This document shows positions 45,290 to 57,709 of a stretch of 64,000 nucleotides of DNA, one piece after another. Every line of letters begins with the position of its first letter. Within the stretch, counting starts at the first letter, position 1. The notes under the pieces were generated by a model. That model worked only from the letters and a program-made list of their open reading frames with translations. It did no database searches and was not told the origin of the DNA. The position numbers were made by a program, and so were the translations under genes. Origin of the DNA: Jackrogersella multiformis (taxonomy: Eukaryota; Ascomycota; Sordariomycetes; Xylariales; Hypoxylaceae); contig CADCXD010000004.1 of the NCBI GenBank assembly GCA_902806575.1, positions 2,976,001 to 3,040,000 of the forward strand, in the 5' to 3' direction.

Positions 45290-46088
45290 ATGCCAACCGC
45301 AGTCGTAACAGGAGCGAACTCGGGGATCGGCTATGCGTTCGCCCAGCTCCTTATCCAAAAGGTATTGCCTACCTAACCTTAGGTACTTTCCTTCCTGTCT
45401 AGAGGGGCAGAATGTTATCAATGGCTTCGCCTATAAAACTTAGGGCCCAGTGCTCTAACTATATCTGCAGGGCTACTCCGTCACGGCCGTCGACATCAAC
45501 GTCGGCGACAAGCTGAAGTCGCTGGGATGCGGAACCGCGCAAGTGGACGTGTCGTCCCCGGACTCGATCGCCGCCTTTGCGAAGGCTTACGGCGACGACG
45601 GACCGCTCGATCTGCTGCTGAACATCGCGGGGGTCGTGGCGCCGCACGGCGACGATACGTTGGAGACTGTGTCGCTTGACACTCTGGCGAGGACGTTTAA
45701 CGTGAATACGTTCGGCCCGCTGTTATTCACCCAAGCTCTGCTCCGGAATCTGCTGAAGTCCGAGAGCCCGAAGCTGGCGGTGATGTCGAGCCGCATGGGG
45801 AGCATTGCGGATAACAGCTCTGGAGGCTCGTACGCGTACAGAGCTAGCAAGGCGGCTGTGAATAGTGTCTTTAAGAGCTTGGCGGTGGATTTGAGGGAGA
45901 AGGGGGTTACGGTCGTGGTTATGCACCCGGGGATTGTGAGGACGGGCATGACTCCTGGTAGCGAGGCAATTAAGGAGGCGGTTGGGCCGGAGGAGGCTGC
46001 GGAGGAGCTGTACTATGTGCTTATGAGTAAGGGGCTGGAGGAGACAGGGAGGTTTTGGCATCGTGAGGGTTACGAGCTGGAGTGGTAA
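45290..46088 (+). CDS. Short-chain dehydrogenase/reductase
   Basis: Exons 45290-45361 and 45471-46088 give 229 residues. The nucleotide-binding motif is TGANSGIG (residues 7-14). NIAG is the second SDR motif. The catalytic triad appears as SSRMGSI (Ser), then YAYRASK with Tyr and Lys in Y-x-x-x-K. PGIVRTGM follows. The acidic residue after strand 2 (VDIN) suggests NAD(H) preference. It resembles the small C-factor-like SDRs of fungi. Substrate unknown. Confidence 0.83.
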
Positions 46089-46338
46089 GTGATTAGTTAA
46101 AGACAATGAGTTGCTACATTGGAAGATTGTATTATCATGGGGGAAACGTGTTCGTATTATCAGTATGAGGACCTTATGGTGGCGATTATTAACTACCTGT
46201 CTGCTTACGTAGCTGGAACGAACTCAGCCTGTCATCAAACTGCTTGTTCTGTATCACCACCTCCTCCATTATCATACCACCCCCCCTGTACTCCTAGACA
46301 CCATACGCCGGTTTTCTCTCAGGTTCAAACTCCCGCGC

Positions 46339-47453
46339 CTAGATCCAAGATCCCTTTTTCCAGAACTTGCCGCGCCATCGGAACACCTTGGGCGACTCCG
46401 GCTTCGGGGTCTCGTACTCCAAGTCCAGGGCCTGGAGCAGCTTCCACGTGTCCGCAACCGGCACGTCGATGCCCTTGATGGTCGCATCGCACCAGCCGGC
46501 GCCAGCGCATCGCTTCCCGACGAGGCGCGCCTTGCCGCCGAGCGCCATGCGCTTGTCCGCGATGCCGTAGAAGGTGACGTCGAAGTACTCGGACTTGATG
46601 TCCAGACGGCCCTTGAGCGCGGCGAAGACCTCGTCGTCCTCGTTCTGGATCTCGAACTCGCAGGTGCCGAAGCTCAGCTCGACAGGGCTGGGGTTCTTGA
46701 CGTGGAGCGTGACCGTGAGGGGTGTTCTGCTGGATACGCCGCCGATGCTGCCGGTGCTGATGGTGTGAGCGGTGGTGGGGCGGACGGTGGTGCTTGCGGA
46801 CTTGAAGCTGACGGCTGGTCCGTTCATGCCCTTCATCGGGATCTCTCTCTCGTAACAAATGGGTCGGTCCCCGATGCTGAAGGCCGCGACTGAAACTTTG
46901 CTTTGGCCGTTCTTGAGGGAGAGCACGGTGTCAGTGCTCTTCACGACGGAAACGACGAAGGCCTGGAGTGCTGCCTTGTCGGTGATCTCGACGAACTGGT
47001 TCTCAATCATGATGTGTGCGCCACCAGGGGTCGTCTCGAATTCTGGAAGAGTGATCTTCCCGAAGCAACCTTCCGAGCCACAGAGCTCGATAGTCATGGG
47101 CGACAGCGTGGCCTTGGCCGGGCCGGTGTTTGAAGCGCGACCCTCTAGCGAAACGTGAAAAGACCTACATGTCGAGTTAGGGATCTGGGGGTAAGGTAAA
47201 AGGGATTTTGGAATACATCGGGAACATACTTCTCTGTCACATTGCTAATACGAATCAAGATGATATCCAGCTTGCTGTATTGCAGGATGGCGTCGAAGAC
47301 ATACTGGAATGCAGTTTCCATTTGGGTACTGTTGTACTGAAGGATGCCTTGGAAGCTGTAGTCAGTTGATGAGGGTAGCCGAGGAGGCCCTCGTTTCTGG
47401 GGCTTTTTATTGGCATGCCCCTTAGCCATTCCGGAGGACTTGGTGAAGCACAT
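46339..47453 (-). CDS. DUF3712-type fungal protein
   Basis: Exon A (ending at 47230) and exon B (47164-46339), intron 63 nt, give about 349 residues from the ATG at 47453. The splice yields NVTEK|SFHVSLEGRASNTGP, which with ATLSPMTIELCG matches the DUF3712 pattern of fungi; a second similar half follows (FKSASTTVRP...LTVTLHVKNPSPVELSFG). These are all-beta, LEA-like domains of unknown role. Many family members have an N-terminal membrane helix; none is visible here, so the 5' end may be incomplete or this is a soluble variant. Alternative starts are the ATG at 47429 or a further upstream exon. Confidence 0.65.
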
Positions 47454-49991
47454 TGCTGACTTGGCAGTGTGACTTGAGGTCAAATGCTGCTTGGAGGAGT
47501 GCCAACAGATGGATGTTGTGTTTGACTGGTTGGAAGATTTTCCTGAGCACACAGATTTGTTGGACACATGGTGAATGGGCTGGCTTGCTGGTGTGACTCT
47601 TGTGAATTTCGATTAGCTTGTTTCCATAACGATGAAGGGATTCATGCCGACAGAATTCACGTCCCCGAGTCCTGGCTGACTCATATAATAGCTCACGAAG
47701 TTGCCGCATAGAATGGACGATAAAGCCACTATGCCATTGTCAGGATACTGACGATAGTCCTTACATGCACATATTGTGTTACCTCGAAGCTATGACTCGA
47801 GAGTAACAGTCCTGTAGCAGTAGGTGTGACCAACTTAAGTCATTGACTCGACTTGGTAACCTCACCTCTGCCGCACATGGTGTTTAAAGGTGAGGCTGGA
47901 CAGTCTTCTTAGATTATGACCATTCTTCTGAGTTCAAGACTTCTCGATAGGTTCTCTAGATTCCTTCTTCTTCAGGTTATCGTGATAACCCTGTTAACTC
48001 TTTAACCTGGTCTAACCAGATTAACCGCATCAACAGCATTGCAGTTGAAATGTCCTTTGAGTCCTAGAGAGCTGGCCATCTGGATATGAATCCAGGGGAG
48101 GGGATCCCCCCCTTTCTCGAGACGATCATGTTTATTTGTGAGCATATTCAAGTTAGATTCGTCAACTTCATATCTATTAAGTAATAGCATAATATAAGTC
48201 AAATTTGGTATCAATAGCCGTGAGTTTTCAACTTAATTGCTATACCTAAGATCTATCATATAAAGTCAGTACATATTACAGCTTAATAAATAGGAAGATT
48301 CTTTACTCTACCACTATTTCCCCTCTATGGATATCCGCGACACCATTTGCGACAAGTATGTGGTATCTTTAGGCCATCTAATGCCTCCACGAGATCCAGC
48401 TGCTATTATAGTTCGGATGTTGGCATCAGAGATCTCGCTCATGAACATGTAGACGAGTAAGTAGCACTTTAACTAGGATTAGACGTCCCCCTATTTCCTT
48501 TGCGGGTTTCAGGTTCTTCTGAGTAGTTTTCTCCAATATCAATGCTGTTTGGTGCTGAAAATAATACATTTCCAAACTGAGAATTATGTGGTATTAATGA
48601 CCGGAACGAATAACGCTCGAACAATCTGGATTTTGCCCGTTGTTGAATGATTGGCTGTGACTGTGACTGTGATTGAACATTTTGGCTCTAATTCGTATTT
48701 ACAGTACTAGTGAGCCCCTATGTTGGTTTCGGAATTGCGGTGTAGCGAATCGAGTTTAGTTTTCTGGCACACACGAGAGCATACCTGTATCATAGTATCA
48801 TAGACTGCCAGTCTGGACATTGAATAGCCTACTGGATGCCCCCTAGATTTGGTTGAAGGGGTTACGTGTCTCGTAGCATGTACGCATGTCGTTTTGTTAT
48901 TTGTTCTATGATTGACATGTGGACCTTGAGAGAAAAAGAGAGTACATATGTGCGAGTTTGTGTGTCTGTATGTGCAAATATATTGTTGATTTGTTTGGGT
49001 TTGGGTTTGAGGAATATTGTCACAAGTAGAACTTCGTCGAAATCGTTCAATCGTTCTCAGTAAATATCTAGCCTACCTAGGTCTAGTGTTGTGTCCCTAG
49101 GCATTAATAAGTACTTAGGTAAGTATTGGTCAGAATAAAAAGGTAATTCATGCTGGGCCCTTGTACTTATATAGAGTTTTCCTAATAACTAGGCAATTGC
49201 AATGTATTCAAGACGTGATTTAATTCCTCGATGGAATGAATTATGTAGTTGAGTTTGTCTTATTCAAGTGCTACCCCTGCCTAAAACTTAATAAACGCCC
49301 GTCAGGTCGTACAAAATCGTAAATGCCGTATCATCTCGTCATATCCTACAGCGTTGTGGACCCCTGTGACATGCTTGCGGGGACAGTGGGGAGCATACGC
49401 TAAGATTGCTAGTGTTAGAGGTAGGTACCTGTCAGGCGTAGGTAATCTCAAGGGAGTTTCGGGAAGCGGCAAGCGTTATGGTTGGCTCGTTCGATTTTGT
49501 AGAACCGTTCTAATTTCCAACTGCTCCTGTCGCCTTTGGGCAATTTCGACTTATCAACTCCTAATCTCTCAGTCTCAAGATAATTACACTATATGCTTTA
49601 TCTGTTTTCCTTTATGCAATGATTCCCGGTCTCTATGTCTTCTTATCTGAAGACCTTGAATGTGATCTTGTCGACGGATCCTATTTTTATGAATAGTTGT
49701 GGTTCTTGTCTCTTGTCTCTTGTCGAGATCGATCTGTCTAGGACCCAGGACCCAGGACCCAGGTACCTTGGTAGGTGGTGATCGCTGCTATCAAACGGAC
49801 CAGCTTGTTACGAGATTCATACTTGCCTAAACCTCCCAGGTCAGGCCTTACGTGCCTACTTTACTACTTAGACATCACTACTTAAATATCAAAATAGAGC
49901 AGTCGTGCAGACGAAGAGATAAAGGTCCCTTCTTACTACTAGATTTCCTAACTTCCATACCTACCTAGGTACCTAGGGAATTACGAACAAT
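47454..49991. other. 2.5-kb divergent spacer
   Basis: Between DUF3712 (-) and HUL4 (+). AT-rich and gene-free. It has an AGGACCC heptamer repeated three times (49740-49760), a CTTGTCT run just before it, and a TACCTAGGTA palindrome at 49962-49971, 21 bp before the HUL4 ATG. The rest has no features I can support. Confidence 0.55.
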
Positions 49992-52900
49992 ATGTCTCGA
50001 CCTAACCGACCTACGCTGGGTCACTATGACTTCACTCTTCGTGATCCACCGACAAATGAACCACTTCGCCGTCCGAGAGCCAATTCGAGACTCCCCGAAT
50101 TCGAGCCCATCAGAAATACTCAAGTTGATGTTGAGTCGAGTTCTGACGACGATATACCTATCTCGAACCCAAGACGACCTGGCCAGCACTCTCGTTCAAT
50201 GAGCCATCCATTCCCTTCGCTATTCTCTAGCAAAAAGAAGAAGAACAATGCCCGACCCGGTGATCAGTTTGGAAACGAAGACTCGACCGATGACGTGAGT
50301 CCCAAGCCGAGACCACAGCAGAATCTGCATCAGAATGCAGTTCCTAGGAGGATACCGCGTGGACCGGCAGATTTCGCGACTGGGAATTGTATGACATGTG
50401 CTAGCTTGGTTAGATGGCCCAAGGAACTTCATATCTTCAGGTGTACAATCTGCTTGACGATAAATGATATCAGACCATACGATCCTGTTGCCAGCTCTGC
50501 TGGTACGCACCCCAATGCTAATGGGGCATTGCAATCAAATGGGTCCGAATTCGGGCCCTCGCGGCCGCTTTTGCAATTTCGTATGTTCCGCTGCATCCTA
50601 GGAGATGGTCTTTACTTACCGTCCTAGCAAATTCCATATCCCTCGATCGCACGAAACATATCATCAAGCAATGCTTGCGTTCATCGTTACAGTCTTGGAC
50701 GTCAGCACGCTCAGACAGAGGGCGTCCTGAAGTTGGGTGCGACAGGTCTTCGTCTAAACCACCTAATGAGTATTTTACACAGCATCAGTCGCCGAGTAAG
50801 CAAGATGCTTCGCCCGCTCCAAGCATGAGTCCGCCTGGCTATATCTATAATGCTGTATTCGATGATCACGCCGAACTCAATCTTGAGCCAAATCCGCTAA
50901 ATGATACTGCTTCTACGGCCAGATCGTATTCGACATCCTACCCTGATATTAGGAGTTCATCCTTTCCTCCCAGTAGTCAGGTCGGTGGACATAGCTCTAA
51001 TGCAGATGCCCCAGTTTTGGAATTAGAGCCTAAGAGGGTTTTCAAGAAACTGGAAGAGTATCTTATTTCATGCTTCAGTTCTCATAGATGTATCAACAAT
51101 TCATTTGTCACTCGGCACATAAGCGCTAATTCTAGACTCCCCGCCGAGGTTGTGAAGAAGCCAGTCATGGAAAACAAGAAGGAGTTCGTCCACGAAGAGT
51201 CTCCTATATCAGAACTCGACGGCAAACTATTACTTCTGGGCGATTTTGCGGAGAATGGCACATGGTGGACTGGAGGCCAAGAAGAAGTTCTGCCTCCGAA
51301 ACATCTACCGCTCCGGAAGAATAGTGTACCTTCGATCGTAACAGCTAAATCTCCCCGAATCGACTGGGGTGCGCTCATTGAATGGTATCGTATAGTGATT
51401 AATGCAGCTGAGCTGTGGCCAGAAGTATACGCAGAGATATTACAACTCGATCCATCTCAGACATTGGCCGATTCGAGGCTACAGCAGTTCGAAGCATTAG
51501 TCATCGCGGCTCAAGAGCACATTCAGCGGGTTCTCTTGAAGTGCACAGAAACGCTCCTAAAGCGACCTGGGCGATTGTTGGTAGAGCCTCAGGATGCCCG
51601 CTTCTTGCTCCTCATACTTGCCAATCCTCTCCTTGTCTCGGGGTCTAAATCATATGCTAGTCAGCATCAGCATTCTAACAGAGGGAAAGACATAGCCGTG
51701 GAGCAGGATCCAGAATCCCCAGCTAAATATTCGCCCGGGCGACACTCTGGGATCATTAAGCGAATTCTCGGTCTGCTGGCGAACTCGTCGGAACAATGCT
51801 GCCATCATTTGGTGACATGGTTCTCGAGACTACCTGAGCATCTCTTTCTTCAGACAAAGGACCTGATCAGTGGTTTTATTGCCTATCGGTTAACCCGACA
51901 GAGCGAAAAGAAGGTAGAGCCGCAAATTGATGTAACGGGCGGCTTGATCCCACAAATGTCCAATTCTCGCTCTGGGAACACACCAGCGACACTGCACGCT
52001 GCCTTGGAAGCATCAAAGTCTAAGAAGCAAAAGCAACCCATCGAGCCACAGCGTGCAGCTTATACGGATGATTGGCAAGTTAAAGCTGCTGCAAAGGCTA
52101 TGGCCCTCTTATTTTCTGCCAATAATTTAACACACATTCGACGCTTTAATAGCTCTGATGGGCGTAGCCATGGCCATCTACTGTCCACAAGCGATTTTTA
52201 CAATTCGATGGTCGATTGCTTGGACTTCAAGGCGGATTTTGAACTATGGGAGTCGAAAAGAGGCAGATTCGCTTTTTGCCAATACCCATTCTTTTTGAGC
52301 ATCTGGGCGAAGATACAGATCTTGGAGTTTGATGCTAAGCGACAGATGGCTGGAAAAGCAAGGGAGGCTTTCTTCGACAGTATATTAACCCACAAGAACT
52401 ATGCACAATACCTTGTTCTGAGTATCCGACGGGATTGCCTGGTCGAAGATAGTCTCAAGAAAGTGAGTGAAGTCGTTGGCAGTGGCAGCGAGGATATCAA
52501 AAAGGGTCTGCGCATAGAATTCCAAGGAGAAGAAGGCGTAGATGGTGGAGGGCTTCGGAAAGAATGGTTCCTCCTTCTCGTGAGGGAGGTTTTCAACCCA
52601 GATCACGGTAAGTGTCTTGCTTGCTCCACCACAAGATCATGTCTAAACATGCTTTAGGACTTTTCGTTTATGACGAGGATTCCCATTTCTGCTACTTCAA
52701 CCCAAATACCTTCGAGACATCTGATCAATACTTCCTCGTCGGAGTACTACTTGGATTGGCCATATATAACTCGACGATACTCGACGTCGCTTTCCCACCC
52801 TTTGCATTTCGAAAGTTGCTCGCGTCTGCCCCTCCTCCCGCTGCTGGCGCACCCGCACACTCACGTCCGATAATGAACTACACATTAGACGACTTAGCTG

Positions 52901-53580
52901 AATTCCGTCCTGTCCTTGCAAGAGGACTTAGGCAACTATTGGATTTCGAAGGGGATGTCCAATCTACCTTTTGCCTTGACTTCGTAATCGAGGTCGAAAA
53001 GTACGGTACTAGAATTCGAGTGCCTCTCTGCCCGGGAGGCGAGACCAAGATGGTGACGAATTTCAACCGGCGGGAATATGTCGACCTTTATGTCAGGTAT
53101 CTGCTCGATACTTCGGTTAGCCGACAATTTGAACCTTTCAAACGAGGTTTCTTTACCGTATGTGCTGGAAACGCATTGACCCTATTCAGACCAGAGGAGA
53201 TTGAGCTCCTCATCCGTGGTTCAGATGAACCGTTAGACATTAGCTCTCTGCGAGGAGTCGCAGTTTATACAGGCTGGCCAAAACACGTAAACCCTGGGAG
53301 AGAGCCGACGGTGCAGTGGTTCTGGGATACATTCGAAAGAGCATCACCTGCAGATCAGCGTCGGCTATTGTCTTTCATTACTAGCAGTGACCGTATCCCT
53401 GCCATGGGTGCGACATCTCTCGTAATTAGGATTAATCTCCTAGGTGAAGACGAAGGGCGGTTCCCTTCCGCGAGGACATGCTTCAATGTCTTATCCCTAT
53501 ACCGCTATACCTCGCGAGCGAGATTGGAGCAATGTTTATGGCGAGCGGTTAACGAGAGTGAGGGATTCGGACTCAAATAA
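49992..53580 (+). CDS. HUL4: HECT E3 ubiquitin ligase, HUL4-like
   Basis: Exons 49992-50580, 50628-52607 and 52658-53580 give 1163 residues. The N-terminal part is disordered and contains a CxxC-CxxC zinc ribbon (C133/C136 and C151/C154). The middle is helical. The last 350 residues are a HECT domain: FQGEEGVDGGGLRKEWFLLL, NPDHGLFVYDEDSH across intron 2, FLVGVLLGLAIYNSTILDVAFP, and the catalytic cysteine C1131 in ARTCFNVL, 32 residues from the end. Such ligases take ubiquitin from an E2 onto this Cys and pass it to a substrate. The zinc ribbon plus C-terminal HECT match the fungal HUL4 family (nuclear in yeast, linked to quality control and transcript surveillance). All essential HECT parts are present. 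Confidence 0.87.
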
Positions 53581-56500
53581 TGGAGGACGTGTGCTTGTGG
53601 CAGCATTGCATTGGCGTTTACGGACTCAGGACGACCGTTAAGATATGAATTGCCAGAACACCCATGAACAGGCATTGAGGCCTTCTTGGATGGCAGTACT
53701 TTCCCAAGATGAGGAAACTTGTAGTTGAAGTGGCATTGACAGAGATTATACCCAACTAGTTGTATTATTACTACATTGTATGACAGTCATTTTGAACGAT
53801 GATTGAAAGTCCAGTGCGCGAATCTACTGGGAATACCTAGTTGAAGCCGATGTAAATTTTTCAAGATATGAATACGGACACCCACAAATAAGAGTAGTAC
53901 AATCAAAGCATTGGGCATGTTCGGCCTGATATACACTGCATACTGTATCCAAGCAAGCACCTGTAAATTGCCGTCACCTAGCAACCCAGCCAGGTACTTA
54001 CCAGCTATATAGATTAAAATCAGAGACAGATGTAGCCACAAGGTAAATTGGCCGGGCTGGTGTGACGAATACCTACATTGATGATGCTGTTTGCTATTGC
54101 TATTGCTTCCATGCTGGTGTTCGTATCGGGGGTTCGATTCCTCCAGCGGTCGTCTCATTTTTTTTTTTTAGGAATAAATTCTTCTTGATTCTTCTCCCAA
54201 AACATCGCTGATTTACTTGGAAAAGTTATTAGCACTTATTCGCATAACTGTTTATATTTTTTCACCTCAATCTAATTAATCCTCATTATGTGTTTACTCA
54301 CGACTATGCGATCTAAAAACAGTGTAATATCTGTGATACTACGTCAATTAACTAACCGCTCGACAATTCTAAGGTTGCCTACCAAAATGGAGTGAGGGTG
54401 CAGACGCTTAATGTTAGGAGAAATAAGGACTGCTCTACGAACCTCCCTCGTCTCTCCTTTTTCCATGCTGCTACTAAAACCAAGGGTTTTATTATCACTT
54501 TACATATAATGTAACATTCTCATTGGATTGATTCATACCTACTTCTAGTGGTATATAACTACCTAGGTAGTCGGCTTGCAATACTCAATGGTAGACTCAT
54601 GTGCAATAGGAGTAAGTTCGATCTAGTATTTGGAACATCGCAAGCATGCATAGTACGAGTCTAGTGCGAAACATTTATAAGATATTCTAAGGTTAAGCCG
54701 GTGGGAATAGGTTATACAGCGCCTACTAAGAAATAAAAAGGGGGATTGATTCATCGAATCGGGTTATTATGGGCAGAACATTTTGAACCAATTTGTGAGG
54801 AAATCTAAATACCCGGATGGTGTATTGGAAGTCTTCATTAAGGGTACCGTCATTTTCAGTCTTCGTCACAGTATATGTCCGACGGATTCTTAGAAATTAC
54901 ATGGATGTATAGTTATAGTTATGAAGATAGTCATAGTCTGTATCTTGCAAGGGATGTAATATATTTTATATTTCTGAATATTGATATGTAAACTATTTTC
55001 CTAAATAAAAGCCTCATGCCATGTAAAGCATAACTGAGACCGTTATAAACATCGCGCTTACCTTGTTAGCCTTCCTAGGCAGATCTTCTCTAAGGACGAC
55101 TAAGTGGTATAGCTGACTAATGTATATTCGCTAGGTATTGAATCGTGGTACGTTTTGTTGGTTGACTAAAGTATACAGATCAAGCTTGCGAGCGAGAAGA
55201 GTATGATTGGTTCAAGTTGCAGGATCGAGACCCACGAAATTACCGAAGTCAAAGGTCTAGATGGAGTTAGATTTCTACCCGAAACCGAGTTCGTCTAGAC
55301 GATGGGATAATGCCGTATGTGTACCTAAGTAGTGCAGCTAGCTGGCGTGAGGGAAATCTGACTACGACCTGTCTAGATTAGTAGATAGGTAGCCTTAGAC
55401 GATGTCGATGTTGGCGTGGAAAGGATCGAGCAAGGTTCGGGCCTATTTTCCAGCCTTGTGCGGCGCTGTCAACAGTCATGTCAGGCTTCGCCAAAAGATA
55501 CCTACATAATATCCTAAGCTTCTTGATAAGTGGAGGATGCTCGTAAGCTTTGCTTTGCTTACTGCTCTCTAAGGCTTGCGTATGCTTCATTGGCACGTTG
55601 AGGCCCTGCCCATCCACATTGGCTGGCCAGCCAGGTTGAAGGTTTTATCACGCTTGCGATGTCGGATTGGGTAGGATGAGAGCTATTCTTGACTCACGAG
55701 TCACATGAGAGGGCGTGATAATCAGTAAGAGCTGAATGGTGAGCATTGATAGCAATTTATGAGCAACCGCCTGCCCATGTGGGACTGTCTCGGCACCTTA
55801 TACGGAGTAGATTGGCTCTCAAACTCCGGTACCTTGCGGTGTTTTGGCTCTTTGGATGCAGGTAAAGGGGGGACCCTGAAGCCAACCACGAACTAAGTTG
55901 ACACTTTCTTTTTTGCCCGCATGTGGAATGTGTAAGCTGAGAGCCGCCCACCGCAGTAGTAGCGGATCGCTATTCCGTGTGTGCTAAGTGTGCTAAGGGT
56001 TTGAGGCAAAACGCCATCTTTCCGACTCGAGATGTTCTCAATATTGGGATCGCGAGAATGGAATTCTAAGTTTCCCGTCTTAGCCAATTGCTATGTTTGC
56101 AAGAGCCGAGCTTCATATTATATCGGATAGAATCGTGGATTGTATCCCGTACCAGGACCGAGAACCCGTTAGACATTCGTGCCATTTTCGTCTAGCACAG
56201 TGACAAAGCTTTCCTCGGCTTTAGCAGAGTCACTTTGGATATACATGGACATTGAAGTTAGGGTTGAAACTCCTGAGAGGTTTCGAAACAGATCCCAGGC
56301 TCTCAGTCTGAGGAATATAATGAGATCTTCCTTATGAGTTGAGTTATTTTCTCATGAGACACATTCATTGATTGGGGGTTGACACTGACAGGATAAAGAT
56401 GGAATATGAATTGGTCTGTGTAATGCCAACGGAGCCCGGGTTGCGCACTGTCTTATTTAGGAGGTCGCCGGAGATACGAGGACAGTACTTTGGTTGCCAG

Positions 56501-57709
56501 GCGGATGGGATTGTCCGTATACTCCGGTCATAGGTCACTAACAAAGATAGGTCACTAACAAGGACGGGAGTAGAATAAAAATACGAAGAAAAAGGAGGAA
56601 AAAATAGATAATATCAAACAGGTTACTTAGATGTTATATTATGAAGGCATTTTATCTTGTGATTATCTGATATACTCGTTTGATATTAAGTCAGCTCATG
56701 TCTCTCTCTCACCATATATACCTAGGTACGCTGTATCAACACATCATATCTAGGAGAAACATCTGATATTAGACGTGATTTTTGCTTAGCTGTGTTACCT
56801 AGATACTATGTCTAGTGTAGACCGTGGCGGGGTGGTGATGGATGTATCTATCAAGTACTGCTTAGCATATTATACAGTAGGAATTCCCCGATGGAAGGAG
56901 GTTGCTTTTACCCCTCTACCTTGTATACCTCCTACCTAGGGTAGAAAAAAGGAGCTGGGCAGTTGTAGGGCCAATTCCGCAGGAGCCCGGATTTAGCACC
57001 CCACCTGCCCACCTACCTCTATCCACCCTTCCGCCTAGCTGCATCATAATTTTTCTTGGTACCTTATGTACCTAGTAGTATTTGTCTCTCAACCAATTTT
57101 TATATTTATGTCCCTCATATGCCATCATCAACTTTTTACCCCTCCAAATCCCTCTCTTCCTCTCAACAACAATCATATTTAATCCGACCTATATTCCTCT
57201 TCAATTCTCTCGAGTGATCTTTTTTGATCAAGTCTCGAGTTTTTCCCAATAGAACATCAACCTTTACATTCGAATAAAATAGGTAAGAGATAGCTTTCCC
57301 CTCCCAACAGCTCACTTTTATTTCTACCCCGCCATTGCATTTGCATTGTTGCATGGGGGCATCGTAACATCGACGAAGCTCTTCCAAGGTTGTTTCTTGC
57401 CCCGCCAACTTGGATCACTTGGCTATGTTTGAGGCTCGGAGGCTATTTCTGCAACAATAGGACCGAGACGAAAGGTTATATTTGGAAATTGCTCGTTGTA
57501 GTGGCAATTTATCTATCGTCGACCATGAAAGACCCGTATTTCATTCTGCTGAATAGAATAGAAATACCTCGTCTCCCGACCTTCTCGCTCGTATAACCTC
57601 AACTTTCCAGTCCTCATCTATATCATATACTAAATTATCTATTTATTTATTTTCCTCGGGACAAAATACCAAAATCCACTAACACAAGTCCTATCAGATC
57701 TAGATCAAA
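53581..57709. other. 4.1-kb gene-free region upstream of GAPDH
   Basis: The longest gap of the window. It contains the tRNA-like 3' half (near 54126-54169) and two TACCTAGGTA palindromes (54560 and 56719). From about 57120 it is CT-rich, as expected for the strong GAPDH promoter and leader, which is often long in fungi. Small open frames here have no recognisable features. Confidence 0.55.
54126..54169 (+). other. tRNA-like 3' half with perfect B box and Pol III terminator
   Basis: GGTTCGATTCC at 54131-54141 is a perfect B box. It forms a T-arm: stem GGGGG/CCTCC (one G-U pair) around the seven-base loop TTCGATT. Next come seven bases AGCGGTC, as an acceptor 3' strand, a G discriminator, and a T run from 54158, as a Pol III stop. 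The matching 5' acceptor GACCGCT is not found upstream, nor is a good A box, so a complete tRNA is not supported. Either a tRNA fragment inserted here or a decayed gene. Confidence 0.5.

Larger units (their letters stand above)
2494..56728. repeat. Dispersed palindrome TACCTAGGTA (13 exact copies, all outside exons)
   Basis: Exact copies start at 2494, 9009, 18519, 18557, 18745, 25499, 30247, 32622, 41288, 42806, 49962, 54560 and 56719. The copy at 30247 is in a COX12 intron; the others are intergenic. Many near copies (TACCTAGAT, AACCTAGGTA, TACC tetramer runs) surround them. A random 10-mer is expected about 0.06 times in 64 kb. The core CCTAGG contains TAG on both strands, which partly explains its absence from exons but not its abundance outside. 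Confidence 0.8.

Noticed and set aside
42927..46088. Polyol dehydrogenase and SDR as a metabolic cluster
   Set aside because: Only two enzymes 800 bp apart with unknown substrates and no transporter or regulator; neighbours are unrelated.
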